Below, piece by piece: positions 19,297 through 30,548 of a DNA stretch of 64,000 nt; position 1 is the first letter of the stretch, and each line of letters starts with the position of its first letter. Source of the DNA: Sulfurovum sp. (GTDB taxonomy: Bacteria; Campylobacterota; Campylobacteria; Campylobacterales; Sulfurovaceae); the NCBI GenBank assembly GCA_027081115.1, contig JALWLD010000035.1:1-64000 (forward strand), given 5' to 3'. Below the pieces are notes generated by a model that had not been told where the DNA came from, did not search any database, and worked only from the letters and a program-made list of their open reading frames with translations. The translations under genes were made by a program, and so were the position numbers.

Positions 19297-20922
19297 ATGC
19301 TACTCAATATCTTCAAAGACAGAAAGATAACTACCATCTATGCATGGGGGATGGTTGCCATTTTGGTGTTTGTAGTACTCTTTGCGTTTTTGGTTATTTA
19401 TGAAGAGTATAATGATTTTGATAAAGAGGTAGTCTCTATACGTAAAACATATATAGAGGAACAAAAAAAGATCATCTCGTTTGATACCAATAGAGTTGTT
19501 CAGTATATTAAGTATGTCTATAAAAATAGACGAGACCACTTACCCGAAAAAGGGTTACAAGAAGAAGTTCTAAATACCATTGCACATTTGTATGGTCGTC
19601 CAGATGGTACGGGGTATATATTTATCTACGATTTTAACGGTACCAATCTTTCTGATCCTCTGCATCTTGATAATATAGGGAAGAATCTCTTTGATTTTCA
19701 AGACCCTAACGGTGTCTATGTTATTCGTGATCTTATAGAAGTATCACAAAACAAAGAGGGTGGTTTTGTCAAGTATATGTGGAAAAAACCCGTAACGGGA
19801 GTACCTACACCAAAGATCTCTTATGCAAAAGCTTTTATGCCCTGGGGATGGATGGTTGGTACGGGTGTCTATTTGGATGAAGTAGAAAAACTAATCTCTG
19901 TTGAAAAGGCTGCACTTAAAAAAAGACTGGTCAAGTATATGATGGAGATATTTTCTCTTACTGTCATCTTGTTTGGTATAGGTATTATCGGTCTGGGACT
20001 CATCAACTACCTTATAGGTAAAGAGATCAATGCTTTTAGTCAATTCTTTAAAACGGCTGCTAGTACACATACAACAATTGATGAGAACCAGATACATATT
20101 TCAGAATTTAAGAAAATGGTCAAATATATCAATGAAATGGTCAGTACTATTCATAAAAGAAAAGAAAAACTCGCAGAGAGTAACTTAAGTCTTGAAAAGA
20201 GGGTGGAACAGAAGACAAGAGATCTTAGTGAACAAAATAGACTTCTGGCAAAAGAGAAAGAGTTTAATGAGTCTTTGGTTAAAGCTCAGGATTCTTTTAT
20301 CAAACACTCCATTCACGAGATTAATACACCTCTTGCTGTCATTATGATGCATATAGATATACGTAAAATGAAATTTGGAGAAGACCCTTACCTCTCCAAG
20401 ATTGAAGCAGCAAGTAAAATGATCTCAAATATCTATGATGACTTGAGCTATATGGTTAAAAAAGACCGTTTCGAATACGAGAAACAGTGGATATTTTTCT
20501 CTATGTTCTTACAAAACCGTATAAATTTCTTTGAAGATATCGCTAAAGGGAACCAACACAAGATCATTGCTGAAATAAAAGATGATATCAAAATCTTTTT
20601 TTCCGATATTGAACTACAAAGGGTTGTAGATAATAATCTTTCGAATGCTATTAAGTATGCCAAGAAGAATAGTGATATTTATGTACGTTTATATCAAGAG
20701 AAGCATTTTGTTGTTTTGGAGTTTGTAACACATTCCAAGCAGATTGAAAATGTTGACCGTATTTTTGAGCCTTTTCATCAAGAGGAGGACCATCAGGGCG
20801 GTTTTGGTTTAGGGCTTGAGATCGTACATTCCATTTGTACAAAAGAGAATGTACGTGTAACAGTAAGCTCTGACGAGGAAGTTACAATATTTAGATATAA
20901 TTTTCTTACTACCATAAGATAA
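19297..20922 (+). CDS. Cache-domain sensor histidine kinase
   Basis: Cache-like YGRPDGTGYIFIYDFNGTNLSDP...MPWGWMVGTGVYLDE; H-box HSIHEINTPLAVI; ATPase GGFGLGLEIV. Confidence 0.9.
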   Translation: MLLNIFKDRKITTIYAWGMVAILVFVVLFAFLVIYEEYNDFDKEVVSIRKTYIEEQKKIISFDTNRVVQYIKYVYKNRRDHLPEKGLQEEVLNTIAHLYGRPDGTGYIFIYDFNGTNLSDPLHLDNIGKNLFDFQDPNGVYVIRDLIEVSQNKEGGFVKYMWKKPVTGVPTPKISYAKAFMPWGWMVGTGVYLDEVEKLISVEKAALKKRLVKYMMEIFSLTVILFGIGIIGLGLINYLIGKEINAFSQFFKTAASTHTTIDENQIHISEFKKMVKYINEMVSTIHKRKEKLAESNLSLEKRVEQKTRDLSEQNRLLAKEKEFNESLVKAQDSFIKHSIHEINTPLAVIMMHIDIRKMKFGEDPYLSKIEAASKMISNIYDDLSYMVKKDRFEYEKQWIFFSMFLQNRINFFEDIAKGNQHKIIAEIKDDIKIFFSDIELQRVVDNNLSNAIKYAKKNSDIYVRLYQEKHFVVLEFVTHSKQIENVDRIFEPFHQEEDHQGGFGLGLEIVHSICTKENVRVTVSSDEEVTIFRYNFLTTIR

Positions 20923-20934
20923 GGCAGGAATAAA

Positions 20935-21597
20935 GTGAAGATCTTGTTACTTGAAGATGAATTGATGTTGCAAAGTGCTATTGTCGAGTATCTAACTGAT
21001 ACGGGTTATGAAGTAGATGCATATGAAGATGGTCAGGAGGCATTTGATGCTACAAAAAAGAGTAGCTATGATCTTTTTATCTTCGATATCAATACGCCTA
21101 CTATTGATGGGCTTACTCTTTTAGAGAATCTTCAAAAAGAGAAGGTTTTTGTACCTACTATATTTATATCTGCAATAACACAGATAGAACAAATTTCCAA
21201 AGCGTACGAATTGGGTTGTTACGACTACCTCAAAAAACCTTTCCATTTAAAAGAACTTACTTTACATATGGAACGACTGCTTAAAATGGCCAATGTCGAG
21301 TCTAAAAGTATTGTAAAAATTTCCAAGATGTATACTTACGATCTTGAAAAATGCCGTTTAATGTTTGATAATGTAGAGCAGTCACTTACACCTAAGCAGG
21401 CACAGATCATGAATCTGTTTGCCAGTAATATAAATAAGATCGTTGACTTTGATATGCTTCGTTACTATGTATGGGATAATACACCAGTAGATAATGCAAC
21501 GATCAGAGCAGAAGTACATAGAGTACGTCAAATACTTAAAGAGGATCTTATTGAGAGTCTTAAAGGTATAGGATACAAAATTACCAAACACTACTAA
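20935..21597 (+). CDS. OmpR-family response regulator (GTG start)
   Basis: MKILLLEDELMLQSAIVEYL REC domain and C-terminal winged helix DNATIRAEVHRVRQILKEDLIESLKGIGYKI. Confidence 0.92.
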   Translation: MKILLLEDELMLQSAIVEYLTDTGYEVDAYEDGQEAFDATKKSSYDLFIFDINTPTIDGLTLLENLQKEKVFVPTIFISAITQIEQISKAYELGCYDYLKKPFHLKELTLHMERLLKMANVESKSIVKISKMYTYDLEKCRLMFDNVEQSLTPKQAQIMNLFASNINKIVDFDMLRYYVWDNTPVDNATIRAEVHRVRQILKEDLIESLKGIGYKITKHY

Positions 21598-21752
21598 CTC
21601 TTGTACAATTATCTATTTTATTTAGAAAAAGTGTAACTAAACGATACAACTCTTCATTTAAATCATCTAATTTTACCTAAAAAGACCATTGCTATTTTAA
21701 TGCTATTTTTCTATTTCATACTAAACTTGTAAAAAATCACAAGGAGAGATGA

Positions 21753-23099
21753 ATGAAAAAGGCATTATTGCTATCAGTAGTAGCATCAACAATGATCATG
21801 GCAGGGGGAGATATTGCTCCGGCGCCTGTAGTGGAAGTAGAAAAAGATTGGGGAGAAATTTTTGGACAATCCAGAACATTTTATGTAGATAGAACATATA
21901 CAGGATTAAGTAATAACAATCGTAATTCATTGGCAACAGGTGGTTATATCGGTTATAAAACACCTGATTTTAATGGATTAACTGCAACAGTAGCAGTGTA
22001 TGGGACATTAAGTCTTGACATCCATGATATATCACCAACAGATGATGCCGGTACATGGGCAAAATATGATCCATCTTTATATGGATTGGATGGTGAAAAC
22101 TATGCATTTATAGGACAGGCATACTTGAATTACGCATTTGGCAATACCAATATTAAAGCTGGTCGTCAAAGACTTGATACACCATTAGCTGGTGCAGATG
22201 ATGCTAGAATGTTACCAAACCTTTTTGAAGCAATTGTTGTAAGTAATACGGATATTGAAAATACAACATTGATCGGTGCACACGTCTTTAGAGAAACTGT
22301 TGGTACATTTGGCAATATTTATCATGGTTCTGCTCTTGGACTTACCTCAGGTTATGGTTTGGGTATGAATTCAGCACTGAGTGGAAAATTTGTTAATATG
22401 GGTACTGTAGCACTGGGTGAAGCAGGTATAGATGGAAAAGACAATGAAACAGCCGGTGTATCTGCAATTGCTGCTGTATATACAGGTATTGAAGGTCTTA
22501 AAGTACAAGTTTGGGATTATATTGCATGGGATATTTTGAATGCAGTTTATATAGATGGAGATTATACTATTGGTATTAATGATGCCACAAAAATAAAACT
22601 TTCAGCACAGTACATCAATGAAACAGATATTGGTGATGCCTTTGCAGGTTCTGTAGATACAAATTATTTTGCAGGTAAGATCACAGGTATCTATAACGAT
22701 TTCTCTGCGTACGTGGCATTGTCAACTACGGGTGACAGCAATACCGATACTGGTGGAAATGTGATCACTCCATGGGGTGGTATGCCGGCATATACACAAG
22801 GTATGGTAACCAGACACCAATTCTTTGCCAACACAGATACATGGAAAGTAGCGGCAACATACAATCTTAAAGATTATGGTGTAAAAGCCTCGGTCTATTA
22901 TACAGAGTTTGATGTAGGGTTAGGAAATATTTATGATCCAAGCAATGCATGGACAGCTTCTGAATCTGGCTGGGATGTTACGTATAAGGTAGCACAGGTT
23001 GATGGTTTAAGCCTTAGAGCAAGAGCAAATTACCCAAGAGACTTTAAAGAAGGTCTAGACTGGGATGAGTATAGACTTATCGTAAATTACAATTTTTAA
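21753..23099 (+). CDS. Outer-membrane porin (OprD-like/epsilonproteobacterial Opr family)
   Basis: Signal peptide MKKALLLSVVASTMIMAGG; beta-rich; terminal YRLIVNYNF ending in aromatic F. Confidence 0.8.
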   Translation: MKKALLLSVVASTMIMAGGDIAPAPVVEVEKDWGEIFGQSRTFYVDRTYTGLSNNNRNSLATGGYIGYKTPDFNGLTATVAVYGTLSLDIHDISPTDDAGTWAKYDPSLYGLDGENYAFIGQAYLNYAFGNTNIKAGRQRLDTPLAGADDARMLPNLFEAIVVSNTDIENTTLIGAHVFRETVGTFGNIYHGSALGLTSGYGLGMNSALSGKFVNMGTVALGEAGIDGKDNETAGVSAIAAVYTGIEGLKVQVWDYIAWDILNAVYIDGDYTIGINDATKIKLSAQYINETDIGDAFAGSVDTNYFAGKITGIYNDFSAYVALSTTGDSNTDTGGNVITPWGGMPAYTQGMVTRHQFFANTDTWKVAATYNLKDYGVKASVYYTEFDVGLGNIYDPSNAWTASESGWDVTYKVAQVDGLSLRARANYPRDFKEGLDWDEYRLIVNYNF

Positions 23100-23110
23100 T
23101 TTAAGGAGAA

Positions 23111-23428
23111 TTGATGACACCAGAACAAATAGAACAGGTTAAAAATAACCCGAAATATCAAAAGCTCGTAAAAGAGAGAAGCAAGTTTGCTTGGACACTC
23201 TCTATCATTATGTTAGTTGTCTACTATGCATTTATTATGACAATCGCATTTAATCCGTCATTCCTTGGAACGAAAATAGGGGATGGTGTTATGACGATTG
23301 GTATACCAACAGGTATCGCCATTATCTTCATTGCATTTGCATTGGCAGGTATTTATGTAAAAAGAGCAAATGGTGAGTTTGATGAATTGACTAAAGAAGT
23401 TAGAGAAGAATTAGGAGATATTGCATAA
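23111..23428 (+). CDS. DUF485 family membrane protein (YjcH-like)
   Basis: [43 protein letters not shown], immediately upstream of actP. Confidence 0.92.
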   Translation: MMTPEQIEQVKNNPKYQKLVKERSKFAWTLSIIMLVVYYAFIMTIAFNPSFLGTKIGDGVMTIGIPTGIAIIFIAFALAGIYVKRANGEFDELTKEVREELGDIA

Positions 23429-25107
23429 TGAAAAAAGTATTATTGATCGTTTTACCATTATTGTTAAGTGTTGCAGCAGTTGCTTCGGGGACTATTGAAG
23501 GTGAGGTAGAAAAGCAACCACTCAATGTATCTGCCATTATCATGTTCCTTCTTTTTGTTTCTGGGACACTAGGTATTACATACTGGGCAGCTAAAAGAAC
23601 AAAGACGGCAAAAGATTTCTACACCGCAGGTGGAGGAATTACAGGTTTCCAAAATGGTATGGCTATTGCGGGTGACTATATGTCCGCAGCGTCTTTCCTT
23701 GGTATTTCCGGGCTAGTATATCTTGCTGGTTATGATGGTTTAATTTACTCTATTGGTTTTCTTGTTGGTTGGCCGGTTATATTGTTCCTGATTTCTGAAA
23801 GATTAAGAAACCTTGGTAAATATACTTTTGCAGATGTTGCAGCGTACAGACTTAAGCAGACCCCAATCAGAACATTGGCAGCACTTGGGTCTATTGCAAC
23901 GGTTATCTTGTACCTGATCGCACAGATGGTTGGTGCAGGTAAACTGATTCAACTTCTCTTTGGTCTTCCTTATGAGTTGGCAGTTGTACTTGTTGGTGCA
24001 TTAATGATCTTGTATGTCACATTTGGTGGTATGCTTGCAACAACCTGGGTACAGATCATTAAAGCGATCCTGTTGCTTTCTGGTGCTACATTTATGGCAT
24101 TGGCAGTAATGAGCCACTTTGGGTTTTCTCTTGAGGCAATGTTTGCTGCAGCGGTGAAAGTACACCCTAAACATGAGGCTATTATGGCACCGGGTGGATT
24201 GGTGTCTGATCCTATATCAGCGATCTCTTTGGGTATTGCCCTTATGTTTGGTACTGCTGGTCTTCCTCATATTCTTATGAGATTTTTTACCGTTTCTGAT
24301 GCAAAAGAAGCTAGAAAATCTGTATTTTATGCAACAGGTTTCATTGGTTACTTCTACATCTTGACATTTATTATCGGTTTTGGTGCGATCATTATGGTAC
24401 TTAATAATCCTGAATATCTTGATCTTGCAAAACAAGCAATCAGTGGCGGTTCTCCGATACTCGGTGGGAAGAACATGGCAGCGATTCACTTGTCTCATGC
24501 TGTAGGAGGTAACTTCTTCTTAGGATTTATTTCAGCCGTTGCTTTTGCAACCATTCTTGCGGTGGTTTCCGGCCTTACCTTAGCCGGTGCATCTGCTATT
24601 TCACATGATTTGTATGCAAACGTATTTAACCAACATGGTGAAGTTGATGAAGCTAAAGAGATGAAAGTTTCAAAATATGCTACTATTGGTCTTGGTATAG
24701 TTGCCATTATTCTTGGTATTGCATTTGAGAAACAGAACATTGCGTTTGTGGTTGGTCTTGCGTTTGCGATTGCAGCATCTGCAAACTTTCCTGTATTGTT
24801 CCTTTCTATGTTCTGGAGTAAATTGACTACCAGAGGTGCAGTGATCGGTGGGAGCCTTGGTCTTGCAACAGCAGTACTGCTAGTGATACTCGGACCAATT
24901 GTATGGGTGCAGATCTTTGGTAATGAAACAGCGATCTTCCCTTACAAGTATCCGGCACTCTTTTCTGTAACAGTAGCCTTCATTGGTATCTATTTCTTCT
25001 CTATCACTGATAACAGTGAAGATGCTAAGAGAGAAAGAGCATTGTTCGAAGCACAGGATATTCGTTCTCAAACTGGTATTGGTGCAGAAGGTGCATCAGA
25101 GCACTAA
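23428..25107 (+). CDS. actP: Cation/acetate symporter
   Basis: [42 protein letters not shown]; sodium:solute symporter. Confidence 0.94.
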   Translation: MKKVLLIVLPLLLSVAAVASGTIEGEVEKQPLNVSAIIMFLLFVSGTLGITYWAAKRTKTAKDFYTAGGGITGFQNGMAIAGDYMSAASFLGISGLVYLAGYDGLIYSIGFLVGWPVILFLISERLRNLGKYTFADVAAYRLKQTPIRTLAALGSIATVILYLIAQMVGAGKLIQLLFGLPYELAVVLVGALMILYVTFGGMLATTWVQIIKAILLLSGATFMALAVMSHFGFSLEAMFAAAVKVHPKHEAIMAPGGLVSDPISAISLGIALMFGTAGLPHILMRFFTVSDAKEARKSVFYATGFIGYFYILTFIIGFGAIIMVLNNPEYLDLAKQAISGGSPILGGKNMAAIHLSHAVGGNFFLGFISAVAFATILAVVSGLTLAGASAISHDLYANVFNQHGEVDEAKEMKVSKYATIGLGIVAIILGIAFEKQNIAFVVGLAFAIAASANFPVLFLSMFWSKLTTRGAVIGGSLGLATAVLLVILGPIVWVQIFGNETAIFPYKYPALFSVTVAFIGIYFFSITDNSEDAKRERALFEAQDIRSQTGIGAEGASEH

Positions 25108-25116
25108 GTATATCTA

Positions 25117-25135
25117 CAGAGCCTTTTTGGCTCTG
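25117..25135 (+). terminator. Rho-independent terminator CAGAGCC-TTTTT-GGCTCTG then TATTTTT
   Basis: 7-bp GC-containing stem plus T-tract directly after actP. Confidence 0.75.
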
Positions 25136-25148
25136 TATTTTTGAATCA

Positions 25149-25180
25149 TTTGACCAGACCACTGCTCTGGTTTGGTCAAA
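25149..25180 (+). terminator. Second hairpin TTTGACCAGACC-ACTGCTCT-GGTTTGGTCAAA
   Basis: 12-bp stem with one G-T pair, AT-rich tail. Confidence 0.55.
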
Positions 25181-25222
25181 TAATTTATTTTATTTAAGCG
25201 TTGAATTTGTAGAGGACATAAC

Positions 25223-27049
25223 ATGATAGCACTACTTGATAATTTAAAAGATCATTTGCCATTCTCACTTTTAGATGAAAAGATATTAAAACGTATAGAA
25301 GAGTCCTCTCAAATAGCCTATTATGCACAAGATACTGTTCTTATTGAAGAAGAGGGATTACCTGAGTCTGTTTTTGTCATCATTAAAGGTGTTGTAAAAG
25401 CTATGGCTGGAGAGGAGCTTACAGATCTTTATCATGCAAACGATACTTTTGCTGCGATCGAGCTGATTCGTCAAAAAGGTGCAAAAGACAGATATGTTGT
25501 CTCTGAAGAGCTGATATGTTTTGAAATTCCTAAAGATATTTTTTTAACTATTACAGAAGAGAACAAAGCATTCAAAACCTATTTTCTTTCTACGCTTATG
25601 GAGCGTATGGAGATGATGAAAGAGAAGAAAGAGAATATTAAAGCCTCTGAAATGATGTTGGCTAGAGCAGATGACCATCTGCTCCATGCGGTCTGTATTG
25701 TACAAGCAAATACGCCTATAGTAGATGCGCTTAAAAAGCTTGAGAGTAGCCGGTCTGCTGCCTTGATTGTAGAAAATGAATTTGGATACGGTATTGTAAC
25801 CGATGCTGATTTACGGTACTACATTTTGCATAAAGAAGAAGATGATCTCACAGAGATCTCACAGCTACAGTCTTATCCTATAATCGCCATAGAAGAGGGA
25901 GAACTTCTTTTTAATGTACTTCTTGTCATGACAGAACACAATATCAAACACTTACCTGTTAAAGATGCACAAGAACATATTATTGGTGTTCTCGAGTTGA
26001 CAGATTTACTCTCTTACCTCTCCAACCAAACCCATCTCATTGCTGTGCAGATGCAAAGAGCCAAGACAGTAGATGAAGTTATTGCAGCTTCAAAACGTAT
26101 TGAAATAATGGTAGAGGTTTTACACTCAAAAGGTGTAAAGAGTCGTTATATTGCAAAAATGGTTTCTGAAATACATAAAAAAATGTATATGAAACTTTTT
26201 GAATTTATTTTTCCTAAAGAGTGGCATGCAAAGTCTACACTCTTACTGCTTGGCAGTGAAGGAAGAGGAGAGCAGATACTCCGTACCGATCAGGACAATG
26301 CTATTATTTTTGAAAATGGTTTTGTACCTGAAAATAGAGAAACTTTACTATTAAACTTCATAGAGACACTTGATAAGATCGGTTTTCCAAGATGTTCAGG
26401 TAATGTCATGGTTATCAATACTAAGTGGGCAAAAGATGTGGATAGTTATAAAAACGACATACGTAACTGGGTAAGGACTCCTGATGCTCAGGGCTTACTC
26501 GATATGGCTATTTTCTATGATACTTATGCTGTGGCTGGGAATATTGCATTATTTAAAGAGTTACGTAGTTTTTTATTTGAAAAGGTACAAAGTCATAAGG
26601 AGTATTTGAGTTATTTTGCCAAATCCATCGAGAGTTTTGAATCTCCTTTGGGACTTTTCTCACGATTTATCAATACAGACAAGAATCATAAAAATGAGAT
26701 AGATATTAAAAAAGGTGCACTCTTTTCTCTTATTCATGGTGTACGTGCTTTATCATTGGAACATAAGATTACAAAAACCAACACAACAGAGCGTATTAAA
26801 GAGTTAAATAATGTTGGTTATATGACTAAAAAAGATGCACAAGATCTGCTTGAGACTCTTGAAGTGATCAATACATTAAGACTGAGTGCACAACTCTCCA
26901 AACTCCAAGATGAAAAAAAGATTGACAATTACATTTGTTTAACAACCTTGGGTAAACTAGAACGTGATATCTTGAAAGAAGCACTAAAAAGTGTTGAACA
27001 CTTTAAAAAAAGAGTGAGTTATCACTTTCATCTCTCTATAGTAGGTTAG
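25223..27049 (+). CDS. DUF294 nucleotidyltransferase-like protein with cNMP-binding and CBS domains
   Basis: cNMP-like N-terminus; CBS pair; LLLGSEGRGEQILRTDQDNAIIFE nucleotidyltransferase-like motif. Confidence 0.9.
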   Translation: MIALLDNLKDHLPFSLLDEKILKRIEESSQIAYYAQDTVLIEEEGLPESVFVIIKGVVKAMAGEELTDLYHANDTFAAIELIRQKGAKDRYVVSEELICFEIPKDIFLTITEENKAFKTYFLSTLMERMEMMKEKKENIKASEMMLARADDHLLHAVCIVQANTPIVDALKKLESSRSAALIVENEFGYGIVTDADLRYYILHKEEDDLTEISQLQSYPIIAIEEGELLFNVLLVMTEHNIKHLPVKDAQEHIIGVLELTDLLSYLSNQTHLIAVQMQRAKTVDEVIAASKRIEIMVEVLHSKGVKSRYIAKMVSEIHKKMYMKLFEFIFPKEWHAKSTLLLLGSEGRGEQILRTDQDNAIIFENGFVPENRETLLLNFIETLDKIGFPRCSGNVMVINTKWAKDVDSYKNDIRNWVRTPDAQGLLDMAIFYDTYAVAGNIALFKELRSFLFEKVQSHKEYLSYFAKSIESFESPLGLFSRFINTDKNHKNEIDIKKGALFSLIHGVRALSLEHKITKTNTTERIKELNNVGYMTKKDAQDLLETLEVINTLRLSAQLSKLQDEKKIDNYICLTTLGKLERDILKEALKSVEHFKKRVSYHFHLSIVG

Positions 27050-27056
27050 GACTGTT

Positions 27057-27686
27057 ATGTTTGCTGTGTTAAAGAAAAAATGGAATCGTAAACATCTTTT
27101 GGATGAACGTTTTTCTTTTTTGTTTGATGAAGCGCAAAATGATGAAGTCATTGTTTTTGATTGTGAAACTACAGGTTTAAATCCTAAGAAAGATGACATT
27201 GTCTCTATAGGTGCAGTCAGAGTAAAAGCTAACAAGATCTTTACCAATGAAGCACTGCATCTCTATGTTAAACAAGCAAAACAGATAAGCCCTGAGAGTA
27301 TTGCAATACATCAAATCAGGCATTGTGATCTTGATGATGCCGTAAGTATAGACGAGGCTATTGAAAAGTTTTTACATTTTATTGGGAACAGAACACTTGT
27401 AGGTTATTTTCTTGAGTTTGATGTAGCAATGATAAACAAGTATATAAAACCTATGTATGGTATTACTCTACCCAACAAGCAAGAAGAGGTTTCTGCGATC
27501 TATTATGATAAAAAGATTGCCAGGATACCTCAGGGAAATGTTGATTTGCGGTTTAATACTATTATTAAAAACCTTGATTTACCAATATTTAAGGCTCATG
27601 ATGCACTTAATGATGCGGTTATGACCGCCATGATGTATGTAAAATTGAAACAACGCAATCCTGTAAAAAAAATGAGGAGTGGATAA
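27057..27686 (+). CDS. DnaQ-like 3'-5' exonuclease
   Basis: VIVFDCETTGLNPKKDDIVSIGAVRV; VGYFLEFDVAMINKY; KAHDALNDAVMTAMM. Confidence 0.92.
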   Translation: MFAVLKKKWNRKHLLDERFSFLFDEAQNDEVIVFDCETTGLNPKKDDIVSIGAVRVKANKIFTNEALHLYVKQAKQISPESIAIHQIRHCDLDDAVSIDEAIEKFLHFIGNRTLVGYFLEFDVAMINKYIKPMYGITLPNKQEEVSAIYYDKKIARIPQGNVDLRFNTIIKNLDLPIFKAHDALNDAVMTAMMYVKLKQRNPVKKMRSG

Positions 27687-27862
27687 TGTCAGAAATATGT
27701 TTTTAAAGAATTGTAACGGACTGTTTAGTGGTCTTTGTATAGAGAGTGTAACAAATAAGATAAATTTACTCTTATTTAAATAACTCTTTACTAAAACTAC
27801 TTTTTTCTCATATAAATATGTTAGACTTATTGTAATAAAATAGAATACGTAAAAGGAATAAA

Positions 27863-29821
27863 ATGTTAAAAGATATGTATCAACCAAACCCTGAATTTGC
27901 TAAAAATGCCAATATTGGCAGTATGGAACAGTACTGGGAGCTTCAAAATAGAGCAACAGAAGATTATGAGGGATTTTGGAAATCATTTGCAGAAGAGAAA
28001 ATCGACTGGTTTGCACCCTTTACTTCAGTATTGGATGAGTTCAATGCACCTTTTGTAAAGTGGTTTGACGGTGGTAAACTTAACGTTGCCCATCAGTGTA
28101 TTGATCGTCATTTGGATACAAAGAAAAATAAAGCTGCCATCATTTTTGAAGGGGACAGAGGAGATAAAGAGGTTATTACTTACCTTGATCTCTATTACAA
28201 TGTAAACAAGTTTGCCAATCTGCTCAAAGAAGACTTTGGTGTAAAAAAAGGTGATAGAGTTGTTATCTATATGCCTATGATCCCTGAAGCTGCGTATGCA
28301 ATGCTCGCATGTGCACGTATTGGGGCTATTCACTCTATTGTTTTTGGAGGTTTTTCATCAGAAGCACTCCGTGACAGAATAGAAGATGCAGATGCAAAAG
28401 TGGTTATTACAGCTGATGGTGCCTATAGAAAAACAAAGCCATATATGTTGAAACCTGTAGTTGATGAGGCATTAAAAGGTGAGACTCCGGTTAAAAAAGT
28501 ACTGGTAGTTGAACGTAACAATGAGGAAGTGACTTGGGTTGCAGGACGTGACTATTCATACAATGAGTTGATACAAGATAAGTCTGCTACTTGTGATGCT
28601 GAGCCTATGGATAGTGAAGATCCGCTTTTTCTTCTTTATACTTCAGGAAGTACAGGAAAGCCCAAAGGTGTACAGCATAATACTGCTGGGTATATCCTAT
28701 GGGCACAAATGACAATGGAGTGGGTATTTGATGTAAAAGATAATGATACATACTGGTGTACCGCTGATATTGGCTGGATCACAGGACATACATACATTGT
28801 CTATGGTCCACTTGCGATGGGTGCAACAACAGTGATGTTTGAAGGTGTTATTACTTTCCCTGATGCTGGACGTCCGTGGAAAATGGTACAAGAACATAGA
28901 ATCAACCAGTTCTATACGGCACCAACTGCTATTCGTGTACTACATAAAATGGGAGAAGGTGAACCTGCCAAATATGATCTTTCAAGCCTAAAAGTATTAG
29001 GAACAGTGGGAGAACCAATAGATCCTCCTGCATGGAAATGGTACTATGAAGAAGTAGGTCAGAGTAAGTGTGCAATTGTAGATACATACTGGCAGACTGA
29101 GACAGGGGGACATATTGTCTCTCCGCTTCCAGGTGCTACTCCAATTAAACCGGCATGTGCTACCTTGCCATTGCCAGGGATTATGGCTGAAATTCTTGAC
29201 CCGGAAACGGGAGAAAAAGTAGGAGAGGGTGAGAGTGGATATATGTGTATCACACGTCCTTGGCCATCACAGATACGTGGTGTATGGGGAGATGAAGAAC
29301 GTTATAAATCATCTTACTTTGGAGATGTAAAGAAAGATGGGAAACCGGTATACTTTACAGGAGACGGTGCTGTTTACAGTGGAGATGGATACATTACCAT
29401 TACCGGTAGAACAGATGATGTTATCAATGTATCAGGCCACAGAATGGGAACGGCAGAAGTTGAAGCTGCTATCAAGAAGCATGACAATGTTGCTGCTGTT
29501 GCTGTTGTGGGTAAGCCGCATGAGCTTAAAGGTGAAGGTATCTTCGCTTATGTAGTACTTAAGAGTGCTGAAGGTTTTGCTGACGAAGTTGAAGAAGTCA
29601 AAGCAATCAATACTGTTATTAAGCAAGAGATCGGAAACATTGCACTCTGTGATGATATGATCTTTGTTCCGGATCTTCCAAAAACAAGATCTGGTAAGAT
29701 TATGAGACGTATTTTGAGATCTATTGCCAAAGGTGAGAAGATTACTCAAGATATCTCTACACTTGAAGATCCTTCTATTGTTGCAAAAATTGAAGCAATG
29801 GTAAACTGCGCAACCTGCTAA
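27863..29821 (+). CDS. acs: Acetyl-CoA synthetase
   Basis: [70 protein letters not shown]. Confidence 0.97.
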   Translation: MLKDMYQPNPEFAKNANIGSMEQYWELQNRATEDYEGFWKSFAEEKIDWFAPFTSVLDEFNAPFVKWFDGGKLNVAHQCIDRHLDTKKNKAAIIFEGDRGDKEVITYLDLYYNVNKFANLLKEDFGVKKGDRVVIYMPMIPEAAYAMLACARIGAIHSIVFGGFSSEALRDRIEDADAKVVITADGAYRKTKPYMLKPVVDEALKGETPVKKVLVVERNNEEVTWVAGRDYSYNELIQDKSATCDAEPMDSEDPLFLLYTSGSTGKPKGVQHNTAGYILWAQMTMEWVFDVKDNDTYWCTADIGWITGHTYIVYGPLAMGATTVMFEGVITFPDAGRPWKMVQEHRINQFYTAPTAIRVLHKMGEGEPAKYDLSSLKVLGTVGEPIDPPAWKWYYEEVGQSKCAIVDTYWQTETGGHIVSPLPGATPIKPACATLPLPGIMAEILDPETGEKVGEGESGYMCITRPWPSQIRGVWGDEERYKSSYFGDVKKDGKPVYFTGDGAVYSGDGYITITGRTDDVINVSGHRMGTAEVEAAIKKHDNVAAVAVVGKPHELKGEGIFAYVVLKSAEGFADEVEEVKAINTVIKQEIGNIALCDDMIFVPDLPKTRSGKIMRRILRSIAKGEKITQDISTLEDPSIVAKIEAMVNCATC

Positions 29822-29831
29822 GCGTCAATCC

Positions 29832-29860
29832 TACGTGAGTATCAACCTGATACTTACGTA
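29832..29860. terminator. Hairpin TACGTGAGTATCA-ACC-TGATACTTACGTA between convergent acs and UDG genes
   Basis: 13-bp stem with one G-T pair, followed by CCTTTT. Confidence 0.65.
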
Positions 29861-29864
29861 CCTT

Positions 29865-30524
29865 TTACATCAACCCTTTTACTATTTTTAGATCTTCCAA
29901 AACATCTTTTTTTGCAGAGGGATTTCTAAGTAGATAGCTTGGATGGTACGTAGGCATGAGTTTATATCTATGTTGTTCTTGTATATTACCACGTACTTTT
30001 GATATTGGAGAATCATCTCCACTTAAATAATGGTAGGCTGTAGCACCCAATGCTACAATGATTTTAGGCTTGATTAGCTCTATTTGCTTCAGTAAGTAGG
30101 GATGACAACTGTGTGCCTCTGAGGGACTGGGTTCAGCATTGTTTGCAGGTCTACATTTTACGATATTGGTAATATAGGTTTCTGTTCTTGGTATTAACAA
30201 TACATTTTCTATCATTTTTGTGAGCATATCTCCAGATTTACCTATAAAAGGTTTACCTGAGCTGTCTTCACTCATACCAGGTGCTTCTCCTACAAACATG
30301 ATTTCTGCATCTTCATTTCCCTCTCCAAATACTACTTGGGTACGACTTTTACTTAAATCACAGAGGTGACACTCTCGTGACTGTTTACGAAGTTTTTCAA
30401 GTGTATTTGGCAGTGTTAAGTCAGGTTCATCTTCTTTAAATGCTGTGACTGAAGTATAGTTATATCCTAACTGTTTAAGTAGATAAAGTTGTTTTAGAAG
30501 GAGGGCATTTTTGAGGTTTTTCAT
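29865..30524 (-). CDS. Family 4/5-type uracil-DNA glycosylase (Fe-S)
   Basis: CHLCDLSKSRTQVVFGEGNEDAEIMFVGEAPG; TNIVKCRPANNAEPSPSEAHSCHPYL; PTYHPSYLLRNP. Confidence 0.92.
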   Translation of the reverse strand: MKNLKNALLLKQLYLLKQLGYNYTSVTAFKEDEPDLTLPNTLEKLRKQSRECHLCDLSKSRTQVVFGEGNEDAEIMFVGEAPGMSEDSSGKPFIGKSGDMLTKMIENVLLIPRTETYITNIVKCRPANNAEPSPSEAHSCHPYLLKQIELIKPKIIVALGATAYHYLSGDDSPISKVRGNIQEQHRYKLMPTYHPSYLLRNPSAKKDVLEDLKIVKGLM

Positions 30525-30548
30525 AGAGGCATTATAGCCTCTATGCTC

